Origin: Anthopleura xanthogrammica
Lineage: Eukaryota > Cnidaria > Anthozoa > Actiniaria > Actiniidae
Assembly (NCBI GenBank): GCA_964019055.1
Contig: OZ025206.1
Coordinates: 14,295,291-14,359,290, forward strand
DNA: 64,000 bases
Reading direction: 5' to 3'
A program made the translations under genes and the position numbers. This document shows positions 44,198 through 55,651 of this stretch, piece after piece. The notes beneath the pieces are model-generated. The model had not been told where the DNA came from. It made no database searches and saw only the letters and a program-made list of their open reading frames with translations. Numbering within the stretch: the first letter of the stretch is position 1; every line of letters starts with the position of its first letter.

Positions 44198-47100
44198 ATG
44201 AAACGAAATATTTTATTTATTTTATTTTCTACTTTATTATCTTCCCCTGTACTAGCAGAGGATTATTACGAGCTGTTAGGCATAAGCCGTGATGCAAGTA
44301 ACAAAGAAATCAGGAAGGCTTTTAAGAGGTTGGCCCTTCGACTTCACCCTGACAAGAACAAGGTACTAAATAATCTCTACGTGTTTACAATATTTATGCA
44401 CCGGAAAATTTTATAGTCTCTTACAAAAGTTTGACTACAAACCCTTATTAAACATATATTATTATTTTATATACATATACAGGATGCCCCCAAAGCACAC
44501 GAGATATTTTTACGTATCAACAGAGCTTACGAAGTCCTTAAAGGTAAGGCGAAGTAGTTGACTCGTTCGAATATTTTTTTTCTCGGACCATTTTCAAATA
44601 ATAATGTGGTTGTCAAATACAAGTATAATTCTAACTGGTACTTGACTATAAATTTCTTGATATCCTATCCTCTGTGTTTCCTTTTCCTTTATATTTTCTT
44701 TACTTTTTGTGTAGGGATAGTTTTGGGTGTAATAGTTTTAATCACATTTGCACATTGATTAACTTCCATTACGTAGATATGAGCAAACACCAACGTGTGC
44801 TTATTATAACATTCTATTTTATTAGGGTTTTCAGCTGATATAACACCCTCGAGAAGTAGCAATTATTTAGAAACTCTGTACGATACTAATGGTATACATT
44901 CTAAGATTGTTTCTAAATCAACTACGATTACCTTCTCGTGTTCCAAAATCAGCAAATGAACTCTATTTGAATTAGTTCAACTTCATATATACACGTCGCC
45001 AAATTTAGTCATAAAGAAAAACAAGAAAAACACCCTAAAATGTTTTATGGCTTTGTTAGAAACATACAGTACTTCTCTTAATTTTCTCTCTCTGCTGAGT
45101 TATAGAAGAATGTTGGAGTTGGGCTCCCTGTGTAATTAGCTTGGCTGATGGATGATCGATGTAGATTTATTCATTTTTTTATCTAATTTTATGCAATATG
45201 AATGCCTTATTTTTAGATTCAGAACTTCGTAAAAAATATGATTCATATGGAGAAGAAGGGTTAAAGGAAAATCATTTCAGTAATCAATACCAAAGTTGGA
45301 ATTATTTTAATGAAGAATTTGGTAAGATATCTTATTTGCTTTATTTTATTTTACATGAAAACTTTTATTTCTATAAGATTGTAGAGTAAAATTTTCATAG
45401 TAGTCACTTTAAATACACTATTAAATTTTATCTTAGCTAGTTGCATTTATCCATTCATTTATACTCATTCATTTATTCACCCATTTATCTTTATTCATTC
45501 ACCCATCCATCCATTTATACCCCCATCCATCCATTTGTTCATTCACTCATTCATTCACAACTCTATTTCCTTCCTTCCTTCTTCTTGTTCCTTACCATCA
45601 CTGTTAAAATGTGCCACTTTTCTGTTGGGATGCAACAGGTAGCCCAGAGAGGATTTTTTTTTACAATAATAGAGCATAAACTAGGAAATGTATTACTGGT
45701 GCTTCCCAATCACACACATGGAATCTTATAATTTTGCCATAGTGACAAAATAGGGTTTGGTCGATGGCAATCCAAGTGTTTCAATGATTTTTTCAGAAAA
45801 CACAAGGGCACCATGTGCCTCAAGGGAATATTGTAGAAATTAAGCCTTGATAGATGTCCAGCAAAAACCTATAGCTACTTTAATGTGTCATGACCAAAAA
45901 TTGTACAGTTTCATGCATGTGCTATTGAGAAACACTGTAGTAATAGATATATATTGATGCAATTACTTCTTGTGTTTCAGGGCTTTATGATGATGATCCA
46001 GAAATAATAACTCTTAGTTATTCTGATTTCCGTGAGTATTTAATGAAATGTATAATGCTGATAGCGTTCTGAGAACTGAAGAAGCTTAATGCAGATGAAG
46101 TATTTTTTTGATGAAGTGAATTGCATGGACAAACTAGGATCTTAATACCATATTACAGTATAATTATAATGGGTGTAAACTGACTGATTGGAAGCATATA
46201 ATCAGTGGCGTAGCGAGGACCCAGGATCTGGGGGGGGGGGGCACCTAGAATAAAAACCAATTACGGCAAAAATTTGGGGGTGCACATGGTCGCCCCCTCC
46301 ATATACGCCAGTGGCATTGACATTGTACATGAAAAAAAAAATGTTTGCCCACCCCTCACTATGCCACTGCATATAATGTCAACTTGGCTTAACCTGATTC
46401 AATAGGCACTTGACAGTATAAATAGTTCATTATTTATTGCTTTTGCCTTGCAGAAATGTCGGTGGAAGGCAGTGATGATATTTGGTTCATTAATTATTAT
46501 TCACCTTTTTGCTCACATTGCCATGACTTAGCTCCAACAGTAAGTGAAAGTGAACTTTTTGGTAAATTATTTTCTTGTATACAATTAACAATGCATTATT
46601 AGTGGCACTAAAAAAAATGACTGATAATTAAATGCCCAATTAATTGCACAAACTTAAGGAAGTGTGCCATACCAATTCGTATACCAATTTTATCAATACC
46701 CTGAAACAACTTCTGGGTGAATCAAAGTCAGGGCATGCAGTTAGAGTAAAATTACAGAATCCAGAGTAAGTGAAAGAGATACAAGTCTTGAGAGCAGATT
46801 TGAATTAATCCAAAAATCAAACAGAAGAGTGCATTACTATTATCATAGTGTTAGTGGCAATGCCACCATTGATTCCCAACAAGTAAAATGAAGCTGTAAT
46901 ATTAATGCAGATGACATATTTCTGATAATCAATTTGTTTCATATATTATTCTTTTTAGTGGAGAGAAGTTGCTCGTGAAGTAGAGGGTGTTGTAAGAATT
47001 GGAGCAGTCAACTGCCAGGAGGACTGGTCTCTCTGTCGGCAGCAAGGAATCCATAGTTACCCATCACTTGTGCTTTACCCATCTGTAAGTTGTTATTAGG

Positions 47101-50100
47101 GGTGCATTGAGTGACCTTGCAATCCCTATTATGGAGAGGAAATGTAAAACAAGTAGTGGTGGTGGATCTAGGATTTTGGAAAGGGGAGAACGACATCATT
47201 GATCACTAATTAAGTAGGAAAGACCATTTTATCCTTCTTGGACAACTGCTCTAATTTCAACCAATTTACTGAGAATATAAAATTTAGTCAAGCAAAGTTT
47301 ACATGCCCATTGTTAGGACTACTTCAGAAATGAGGGGAACTTTGTATTTGCCATTTTATGGTTAAAGTATTAATGTTGAAAAGAGGGGGGAGTCTGAAAA
47401 AAATGAGGTTGCTACAATTAAGCGGGTGAGGAGGGGTGTGGCAATGTCCCCCCTACATCCCCTTAATCCACTGCTAGGATTACACCATTGACTAGCATTA
47501 TTGGTAGCAGTCGAATTGCTACCAAAGGAATTATTGATATTATAGCTTAATTTTAAATATTATACTTTTAGCAAATATTCTAATTCCTTCTCTATTCTAT
47601 CTTGTGTAGCAACATCTTTACAGAGGCCAAAGGACAGAGAGAGCATTAATTAGATTCATTTTAGATGCAATTGAAATTAAAGCAGTAGAATTAACAAAAG
47701 GTAAGAATATATTGAATAAGAGTAATGAAATAATATTGCGCCTGATAAAATCTCAGTAGGGGTAATTCAGTTTCTTGTGTCTGCTCAAGTCATGTTGATT
47801 AGCCGTAAGCTGAGTTTTGCTGATCATTGGTCAGCAGTCAGTTGGTTATTGGCCAACTGTTGGCAACATGTACTTCCTGCCGAGCAACAGTCAATGATTG
47901 GTCAATAATTTGGCCTTCTTGCTATAAAATGTATAATTTTATGAATTGAGTTACTATCTAATATTAATAGCAATTTTTAAATTTTCTTGTCTAGAAAATT
48001 TTGAATCAGAAATGTCATTGTCACATCAACAGTGGTTAATAGACTTCTGTGATCCATCATCAGGTCAGTATACATTATGCAGAAATGTTAATAGTCCCAT
48101 TCACAGTTCCCTGTACCATCTTGAAAATTTAAAAGGGCACTTAGATGAAAATCAATGAAAATCACTGAGCATTATGCACTAAGCCTCATATTGAAACCTT
48201 TGTGCATAGTGAAGCATATCTCAAAAGTCGGCCACTGTTGTATTTGTATTGTTAGTTGGGGGAGGGAGGAGGAAGGAAGGAGGCTTAGAGCTGATAATCT
48301 TGGATGAGGTGATTGGGGGAAGGAGAACTAGACTTATTTTTAAGGTACCTCCGAGGTTGGTTAATGGAGACTGTGAGTTGTATATTTGTCTGTGTTGTGA
48401 GCTAAGAACTGTTTATTTTATCAATTAGTATAGGAATGGAGCTAAGAGGTTTTTTTCCCTATGGAAAAGACAGAGGAGCTGAGAGCTGAATATTGTCTGT
48501 GGGGGGATGGGAGGGGAATAAATTCTGCCAACATAATCATACTATAGTTAATGTTTACATTGGTCTTATCATTCAACCAACAGATTGCTTATCATCTGAT
48601 AGTAAACTAAAGCTTGCAGCGATTTTGGTAATATATTTTTTAATTAATTTTTTTGGGGTAAAGGTTGGAATGGTCTGTTACCAAGAGGATTGTCAATATT
48701 ACATGGACTCTGTAGTTGCGAGATACATATTTGCACCCCTCGACATTTGAACTTTGCCTTATTCTGAAAATTGCAGTAATATGTACTGATTTACTTTTTT
48801 GATGTTCATTTCAGGATAATTTAGTACAAGTTGGATCAATAGACTGCTCGCATGATGAAGCCTTATGTAATTCTCTCAATCACCATGGTGAAATTGTCTA
48901 CTACAACAATAATCACATCGAAGCTGGAAAGGGCAATGTAAGTCCTATTTTAACCTTCTGACTTCAACTTTCTGTCCAAATAATAATTTGAACGTACTCA
49001 AAACAATTATGGTCTTACTGGACCCAATTTAGTGGGAAAAGTTTGGGGGTTGCTAGGTACCCACAACCTCTGGAAGTAAAATCCTGGATAAACTTTGTCC
49101 TCAAATATCTCCAAATCAAAAATCAAATGGTAGAAATAAATGTTCTGTCTGTTTGCATGTATGTTAAAAACGTATTTGTGTTGATCCTATGGACACCCAA
49201 TATTGAGCATTTCAGTATGAAATTCCAGTAGATGGTAATCGCATTCCAGTAGATGCGAATCGAGTCTCTATTTTTGACTTTGCCCCTTGTGTTTTCTGTT
49301 TCCCTTTCTCACTTCGTTTCCCATACCCATTCCCTTTCCTATATTTCATGCTTTCATTTCTATTTGTTCACAGGTTATTAAAAGTTTACATACAAAAGAT
49401 ATCGTTGATCAAGTATTAAGATTAACACCTGACCCGTTGAACATAGACCATAAGAAATTCCAAGTAAGTAGAAAGCTACTGCCAATGGTACCTGTGGTAA
49501 GTGGACACCCCGCCTTGCCTCGTGTCCACTTAACACAGGTGTCAGCTGAATAGAGGTTTGTTTAATTATGTATGAGAAGAAAATTTCAGCTTACTGAGAA
49601 GTATCACTGTACTTGAAAGCTATCATTAGAATTTAATTCTAGTGCGAAATTATCAGATTATGTTCATAAACCTATCGTTAGTCAGAGCTAGTGGAGTGCT
49701 AAATTCATGAATGGGAAGGCGAATTACAACACGTTAAAAAAACTTAGATCATTTCATTTCATTTTATTTAGTTTATTCGTCACTAAATTTGCAATATAAA
49801 ATATGAGTGTGACAGGAGGAGGAAACAGGACTTGCGTCCCAATAATTTTAAAATGATTTAATCATAAGATATCTAAAGAAATGCCCAATAAGATGTGGTG
49901 ATCAAGACTTAGGAGGGGCGATCTCAAAACCTCTTAGAACGAGAATAATTCGAGGTTAACGTTTTATCGCTTGTTCCTACATGGAGCACATCGTTTCCAT
50001 AACTTAATGATTGGTTTATTTTTTTTTAGAATATTCGTGAACAATTAAAAACTGGTGAAGAACCATGGCTGATACACTTTGACAAGGGAACGTCAGTTGG

Positions 50101-53089
50101 TTTGGAAATCAGGAAATTACCTACTGTTCTATCTGATATCAAGGTACTAATTATATAAACTATAATACTATCTGATACATGTCGAAGTTTCTTCAGTTAT
50201 ATTTCTCAGTTTCCTGACTTCAAACGCACGTGGGGCGTGCGGAGAGGGGGGGGGTGGAAATGGAACCTCTCTTGACCGTGCTGCACAGTTCAGCTTTTAA
50301 TTATAAACAAATCAACCTTTTCAAACCCTGAAACAACCTATACGATAATCTGCGGCGGATATGGGATTTTGAAAAATTTAGAAGATGCAACTTTTGCCAT
50401 GCTAACCAACTAATTCCAAGCTAGAAAGGAGGGGTCATGGGCACCTTGATCATCCCCTAAATCAGCCACTGCTACTGCTCAATTTACCAAATTCTATAAC
50501 GCACTAGGGGTTAATGGAAGGAAGTGGGGAGTCTTGTAGAAATGGAACTTCTTTGAGTTGACGGTATTTCGCAGCTCAACCTTCAGATTCAAAATTCTTC
50601 AATCTTAGTGTGCCCTGAAACATGCAGCCTCTGGCCAGGGCTGTTCTAAGGTTTTTGCGAAGAAAGGAAAAATACAACCAATCATATTGCAGAAGTTCTA
50701 ATGAGTGACGTCGTGTATTTCAGGTTGGTCACGTGGATTGTTCTACTGCTAAGGAAGTCTGTGATTCTCTTCATCTTTCTAAGTATCCTAAAATAGCTCT
50801 GTTTAAGAAGGAGGGCTTTGAGTGGCACCACGGTGAGTAGTTCAATTTAACCTTTGAATAAATACCACACTATTAAAATCAACACCTTTGAACGAACCTA
50901 AGATTGTTAACTATAAGAGACTAGTATGGGAAAAGGAAAAAAGTGGTAGGATATTGAATGGCAGAGCGTGCATTATGCGAGCACACAGCACGCGCGCGCA
51001 TTCGTGTCCAAAAATTACGGCTTCTCTAATTTGTATTTTATAAAAGAAATAAAAAAAACTTGCTTGCTGTGCTGTGTGAAGTCATAAAGCACTTGGGGAC
51101 TGTCAGAACACTCGAGAAGCACTCTGCAACTCATCGTGCTTCTCCACAAAAGTTTCTCGTGTTCTGCCTACTCCCCAAGTGCTCACCATAATGCATTTCT
51201 CTCAATCAATTATTCCTTTATTTGTTTAAGGTCGTTTTACTGCCCATGATATAGCAGTGTTCGCCAAAGAGAGTGCTTCGTCTATTGTACAAACACTAGG
51301 ACCAGATGACTTTCCTGGAGTCATCACTCCTAACCGTCCCTTCTTTGTTGACTTCTTTGCTCCGGTAGGTAGAAAAACAGCTATTCAGCTTTATTATTTG
51401 TTTTATGTTATAACAACTTTTCACAAACCTCCGAAGTGGTTTAATTCCATCTTCAAAGCATCATTACTGAGGACTGAAGTCCGCAACAGCGACATGGCTT
51501 GGTTTTTCCTTTTCTTGGTTTTTCCTCGACGCAAATAATCAAGGCACAAGGTTTTGTCAGTGCTAACCAAAACTCATCATGTCACAGTCGATTTTACACA
51601 TTGTATCTAGTTTAACGATGTGATATGCGCTCTCATACAATAGGTCTTGCATGGGAATGAAACGGCGCAAACCCAAACCGAAAAAAAAAACTATTAAGCT
51701 TTGGCTGATGTGTCACAGCGTGGGACACTCACAACAGAGCAAAGCTCCAATTACTGTGAAGCCCAGGATCGAATTGGAATTTGGAAGTTGATTTTAAAGG
51801 AGGGAGGATAACCGGGAGAACCCGGAGAAAAAACTCTCCAAGCACAGTAGAGAAGCAAGAAACATATGCATGCACATTCGACACCTAGCCCAGCGGGACC
51901 GTGCTTCCCAATGCCGATTTTCCTCTTCCTAGCCAAGTTTACTAATAACTTTTTACCTTTTTTCTAGTGGTGTCCGCCATGCATGAATCTACTGCCCGAG
52001 TATCGCAAAGCTTCTCGTTCATTTATCGGGAAACGTAACATTGGTTTTGGTACAGTGGACTGTACAATACACGTTAATCTCTGTCATATGGTAAGACGAA
52101 TTATCGTGCGGAGCATGCCGTTAGTTAGTGCGCGGCCTTCGGAGCTAGAAGTCCATGTTTGAATCCTCAGGAGCTCCACGTCGGTTATACTTGAGTCCCT
52201 GGCTCAGAAGAATTGGGCAACCACTCCTCGCGTTTCGAAGTGAAATAAATTGTCTTTCCCTTTTTTGCCTTTTTTGCCCAAAGAGGAGCACAACATTTCG
52301 TGGTTTATCCCTCCTTTGGGTATTCCCTATAGTACTGTTGTTGTTTTATACCCTTATGATGTGTGGAAGGAGATGAGAGGATATCAGAAAAATCGATTAT
52401 GAACAATACTACTTTTTTAACAACATCTTGTGCTTATAGTTGTTTTTGTCTTTTCAGTATAATATTCATTCTTACCCGACTACTATTTTATATAATAATA
52501 CGGTACCAATCCAGTTTAGTGGACATCATTCTGCTGGGGAATTAATAGATTTTGTCGAGGTAAGGTGCATCCATATGACAAATACTTGTAGGTATGACTA
52601 GGGCGATATCCAAGATTCCTCATGAGGGTTATCACATCCCACTTACCCCAACACCCCAACCAATTATTCTCTTCTCCCACCCCTCCCCAAAAAACCTCGC
52701 AGACGAAACGTCGCGGTCTTTTACAAGTGACCCTCAATCGTGAGACAAACGAATAAGTATCGTTTAAATTTAAGAAACATGTTTTTTTCTGTCATCAGAA
52801 TACACTCAACCCTTCTGTCGTTACTCTGACTCCAGAGACGTTTGAGTCGTTAGTGGGTCAAAAGGAGTCTGATGAGACTTGGCTTGTAGATTTTTATGCG
52901 CCTTGGTGTGGTCCATGCCAGGAATTGCTACCAAACTGGAATAAACTAGCTAAGGTAGAGAACAGCATTACAGTTATTTCTGCTGATGTTGTTGATGCTA
53001 CTGTTGTTGCTGTTGCTGCTGCTGTTGTTGCTGCTGTTGTTGTTGATGCTGCTGTTGTTGTTGATGCTACTGTTGTTGTTGATACTACT

Positions 53090-53120
<31 letters not shown>

Positions 53121-55651
53121 TTGTTGCCGTTTTTGTTGCTACTGGTGTTGCTGCTGTTCTTGTTATATTCAACTCATTTTATATATTCTCATTTCCACAG
53201 CGTCTAAAGGACGAAGCCCACTTGGGTTCAGTAGATTGTGTTAAGCATAGGAACTTCTGTTCCCAACAAAATGTCCGTTCGTACCCCACCATTCGACTGT
53301 ACTCACATCGTAGCACAGGCTCATGGGATTACATGTAAGTACCAATGTCAGATACTGGTTCATTTGTATGGACTATTGGACTTGCTAAAGCTCAGCCACA
53401 GGAACTGTCTCAATAAAAGGGACTTCCCTCTCACGATACAACTGCAACTCGTACAAAGTTGAGAACTCGCTAAGTTTGCGAGCGTGTACACTATACGGTG
53501 TCATGTTCCATTGATGCCCAAATTTCAGCCAAGGTGATTCATGCAGCTCATAGCAGGGATAGCATTTTTGTCTCTTTTAATAGACCATTTCACGGTTCTC
53601 GTCGATCAACCTTATCCTCGATAGCGTGTAATTTATTCTTTAGAATTTGACTAAAGCCCGTGGAATTTTTAAGTGTTTCAATTGTTTGATAATGATTACA
53701 TTCCTTAAATTACCGTGAGCTGTAGTCAAATTCTAAAGAATATATTACACACTATCGAGGCTGAGGTTGATCGACGACAACCGTGAAATGGTCTATTGCA
53801 AGAATAGTTTTTTCATGAAAAAGAGAACGCCACGACAATTGGACTGTTCCCGAAATGTCTCTGCCTCGTGACCCTGCTGCATGTTCCTTCGTGTTTAGCC
53901 AGCCTTATTCAACTAGATCTCTGTCTTTCTCAGCACAGTAAAATTACTCTCTCTATTTTTCAGCACTCACGAAGGCTGGCGAGATGTGGAGTCTCTGTAC
54001 ATCTGGGCGTATCAAAACCTTCCATCCCTTGTCACTGAAGTATCAAGTGATGAATTTCATAACGAAATACTTACTGGCCACGAACCTTGGCTGCTGGATT
54101 TCTTCTCTCCTTGGTGTGGACCTTGTATACGTTTTGCTCCACAGTTTGAGAGAGTAGCAAAGGTACGACTTCAAATGCCCCAAAAATGTTGTGTTATGCA
54201 CTTACATATTGTTAGTCTTTGTTTATGGTAATATCACCTAGCCTGGAATCATAAATCGTCAGTCCTTATTTTATGAGCCAGGTAACACGTAGCTAACCAA
54301 CCGGTGGCGCTCGTTCGATGATCAAGATGGACATACAAAAGTGATTTTTGCTAAAGGAGGAAAACCGGAGAATTCGGAGAAAACCCCTCGAAGCACAAGA
54401 AAGAACCAACAAACAACTCAACGTGACGGTGGATCCGAGGATTGAACCCATGACAACGCGAAGAGAAGCTGAGCATTAGCTATGCAAAGCACCTTTGCTT
54501 TCCTAAAACATTTACGGATGAAAAAAGACTCTCTCATGTATTTTATCTTGTTTCTTACCAGATGTTTGGCGATAAAGTCCGGACAGGTAAAGTGAATTGC
54601 GAGCAAGAGTATCACTTTTGCCATCAAGTTGGTATTCACTCTTACCCTACTGTTAGACTATACCTTGGAGCACAAGAAGGAATGTCTCAGGTAAAATATG
54701 AGAAAGAAAAGAAGCAAAGTGAAAAGAAAATGATAGGATAGGAAACGAAAGGACATGAGAGGAGAGGAGGGAAGAGAAGAACAAATTGAGAAACTAAAAA
54801 GTAAAGAAAAGAACAGAAAAAAGAAAGAAAAGAAATTAGAAATGCTCAAATTCTCTATCAATAATTCTTAAAGTATTCACTGACTTTGCTTTTTTTTCTA
54901 TCAGAATATGGAAGGTGACTTGTTCATAGATACACAAAACCCAGAAGAAATATTCGATTTAGTTAAGTCAGCTTTAGCAGAGCGAGAAAAGGAACAGAGA
55001 GACGAGGAGAAAGATGAAAGACAAGAAAGAGAAGTGGAGAAAAACGAACACTTCGAGTCAGAAGAAAGAGATGCTGATAAAAATGAAGTGTTTGAGAGAG
55101 AAGAACACGATGATGAGGAGGATGAGAGAGATGAAGATATAAGAGAAGGTGACACATTGGATGATCACAAGGTTGGTGAAACTGGTTTTACTCCAATAGT
55201 CCCCTTCATAGTTCCCTGCGCCATCTTGAAAGGTAGCCGTGCTTTTGTATCGAAGCAAGACATGAGGTAACCTTGCAATGATAGAGACGTGAATAATTGT
55301 CCAAACTGTTGTAAAAAAAAATGTTTCTATCATTGCAAGCTCACCGTTCGTCTCGCTTCGATGCAAAGGCACGGCTTCCTTTAAAGATGGCGCAGGGAAC
55401 TGTTTTCCTTTTCATATCAAGTGTTATTCTCTTGAGTATTGTTTCTTTCTTTGAGGGTATCCTCTCCCCCCTTCCGCGTCATTGGGAACCCAACATCACA
55501 GTGAGAGAGCAAATCCTGCCGCGAAAGTTGCTAAGAACTGAATTCACACACAATCACAGCGGCTGCGCAGGAGGCTAACAATTACAAGATGACTAATGAT
55601 TTTACTTTTATATATTTATAGCCATCACCACCAATACACGACGAGTTCTAA
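44198..55651 (+). CDS. DNAJC10: ER DnaJ/thioredoxin-domain reductase ERdj5, 22 coding exons, 835 aa
   Basis: ER-lumenal disulfide reductase and BiP cochaperone in ER-associated degradation. Exons: 44198-44362, 44483-44543, 45217-45321, 45981-46031, 46454-46539, 46959-47084, 47610-47700, 47995-48063, 48584-48627, 48815-48937, 49374-49463, 50030-50143, 50724-50832, 51231-51364, 51968-52090, 52458-52559, 52799-52954, 53201-53334, 53964-54162, 54562-54690, 54905-55171, 55622-55651. All phases agree. Residues 1-20 are a signal peptide; the J domain has HPD at 50-52. Redox sites are CSHC 147-150, CPPC 458-461, CGPC 568-571 and CGPC 679-682. Two inactive thioredoxin-like modules lie between the first and second. 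Human ERdj5 (793 aa) has CHPC third. An E/D/K/R-rich tail (about 755-825) precedes HDEF, a KDEL-like ER-retention signal. AATAAA is at 55972. The microexon-scale last exon is supported by phase and by HDEF. Confidence 0.94.
45437..45560. repeat. Degenerate CATT/CATC repeat
   Basis: ATTCATTCACCCATCCATCC-type units in intron 3 of DNAJC10. Confidence 0.9.
46203..46369. mobile_element. hAT-type MITE with exact 8-bp target duplication
   Basis: The ends CAGTGGCGTAGCGAGG and CCTCACTATGCCACTG match as inverted repeats at 14 of 16 positions. CATATAAT flanks both sides (46195-46202 and 46370-46377), the 8-bp duplication expected of hAT transposition. The 167-bp element has no coding capacity and contains a poly-G run. 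It is in intron 4 of DNAJC10. Confidence 0.95.
47153..47480. repeat. Probable dispersed repeat with TGGATCTAGGATTTT start
   Basis: GTGGTGGATCTAGGATTTTG at the left and CCCCTTAATCCACTGC at the right look like imperfect termini of the repeat group beginning with GATCCAGGAT. In intron 6 of DNAJC10. Boundaries are approximate. Confidence 0.45.
48090..48235. mobile_element. Fragment of the TAGTCCC MITE family
   Basis: AATAGTCCCATTCACAGTTC and CATCTTGAAA at the left match the arms at 36240 and 55197. Further on, ATTGAAACCTTTGTG and GAAGCATATCT match the interior of 36240-36612 (about 36438-36475). In intron 8 of DNAJC10. Confidence 0.75.
50347..50470. repeat. Dispersed repeat related to 25471-25590
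   Basis: GCAACTTTTGCCATGCTAAC, AGGGGTCATGGGCACC and CCCCTAAATCAGCCACTG define a copy in intron 12 of DNAJC10. The last block resembles an inverted terminus of the CAGTGGC type. Confidence 0.65.
51078..51196. mobile_element. Palindromic MITE, GCACTTGGGGA arms
   Basis: TCATAAAGCACTTGGGGACT, CAGAACACTCGAGAAGCAC and their complements (GTGCTTCTC, CGTGTTCTG, TCCCCAAGTGCT) form arms of about 45 bp around a short loop. In intron 13 of DNAJC10, ending about 35 bp before exon 14. Confidence 0.82.
51715..51900 (-). mobile_element. tRNA-derived SINE, minus strand
   Basis: On the minus strand the AATTCGATCCTGG block resembles a B box. It is followed by CTGTGCTTGGAGAG and CTCCGGGTTCTCCCGG, then CCTCCCTCC, matching the tail of the copy at 22618. 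In intron 14 of DNAJC10. Confidence 0.62.
52983..53165. repeat. GTT/GCT trinucleotide repeat
   Basis: GTTGTTGCTGCTGTTGTTG-type triplets in intron 17 of DNAJC10. The triplet period leaves several frames open, but this is intronic: the flanking exons join across it in phase. Confidence 0.9.
53581..53795. mobile_element. TA-type palindromic MITE with TAGACCATTTCACGG ends
   Basis: TAGACCATTTCACGGTTCTC at 53581 and CAACCGTGAAATGGTCTA ending at 53795 bound arms of about 75 bp. Both include GATCAACC and a CTCGATAGCGTGTAAT-type block. In intron 18 of DNAJC10. Confidence 0.9.
54330..54480 (-). mobile_element. tRNA-derived SINE, minus strand
   Basis: The minus strand reads CATGGGTTCAATCCTCGG (B box), then GTTGGTTCTTTCTTGTGCTT and TCCGGTTTTCCTCC. 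This is the same body and tail as at 22618. In intron 19 of DNAJC10. Confidence 0.72.
55197..55400. mobile_element. TAGTCCC-family MITE in the last DNAJC10 intron
   Basis: The left arm TAGTCCCCTTCATAGTTCCC, CTGCGCCATCTTGAAAG is mirrored at the right by CTTTAAAGATGGCGCAGGGA. Inner arms carry ACATGAGGTAACCTTGCAAT. The right extremity is eroded. It starts 26 bp after the exon 21 donor. Confidence 0.85.

Noticed and set aside
52986..53207. Poly-leucine or poly-valine open frames in the GTT/GCT repeat
   Set aside because: These are trinucleotide repeat artefacts inside DNAJC10 intron 17.
55172..55270. Extension of the DNAJC10 frame after DDHK into [10 protein letters not shown] and on to a stop
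   Set aside because: Most of it is translated MITE sequence. Splicing at 55171 to 55622 is in phase and restores an ER-retention motif (HDEF).
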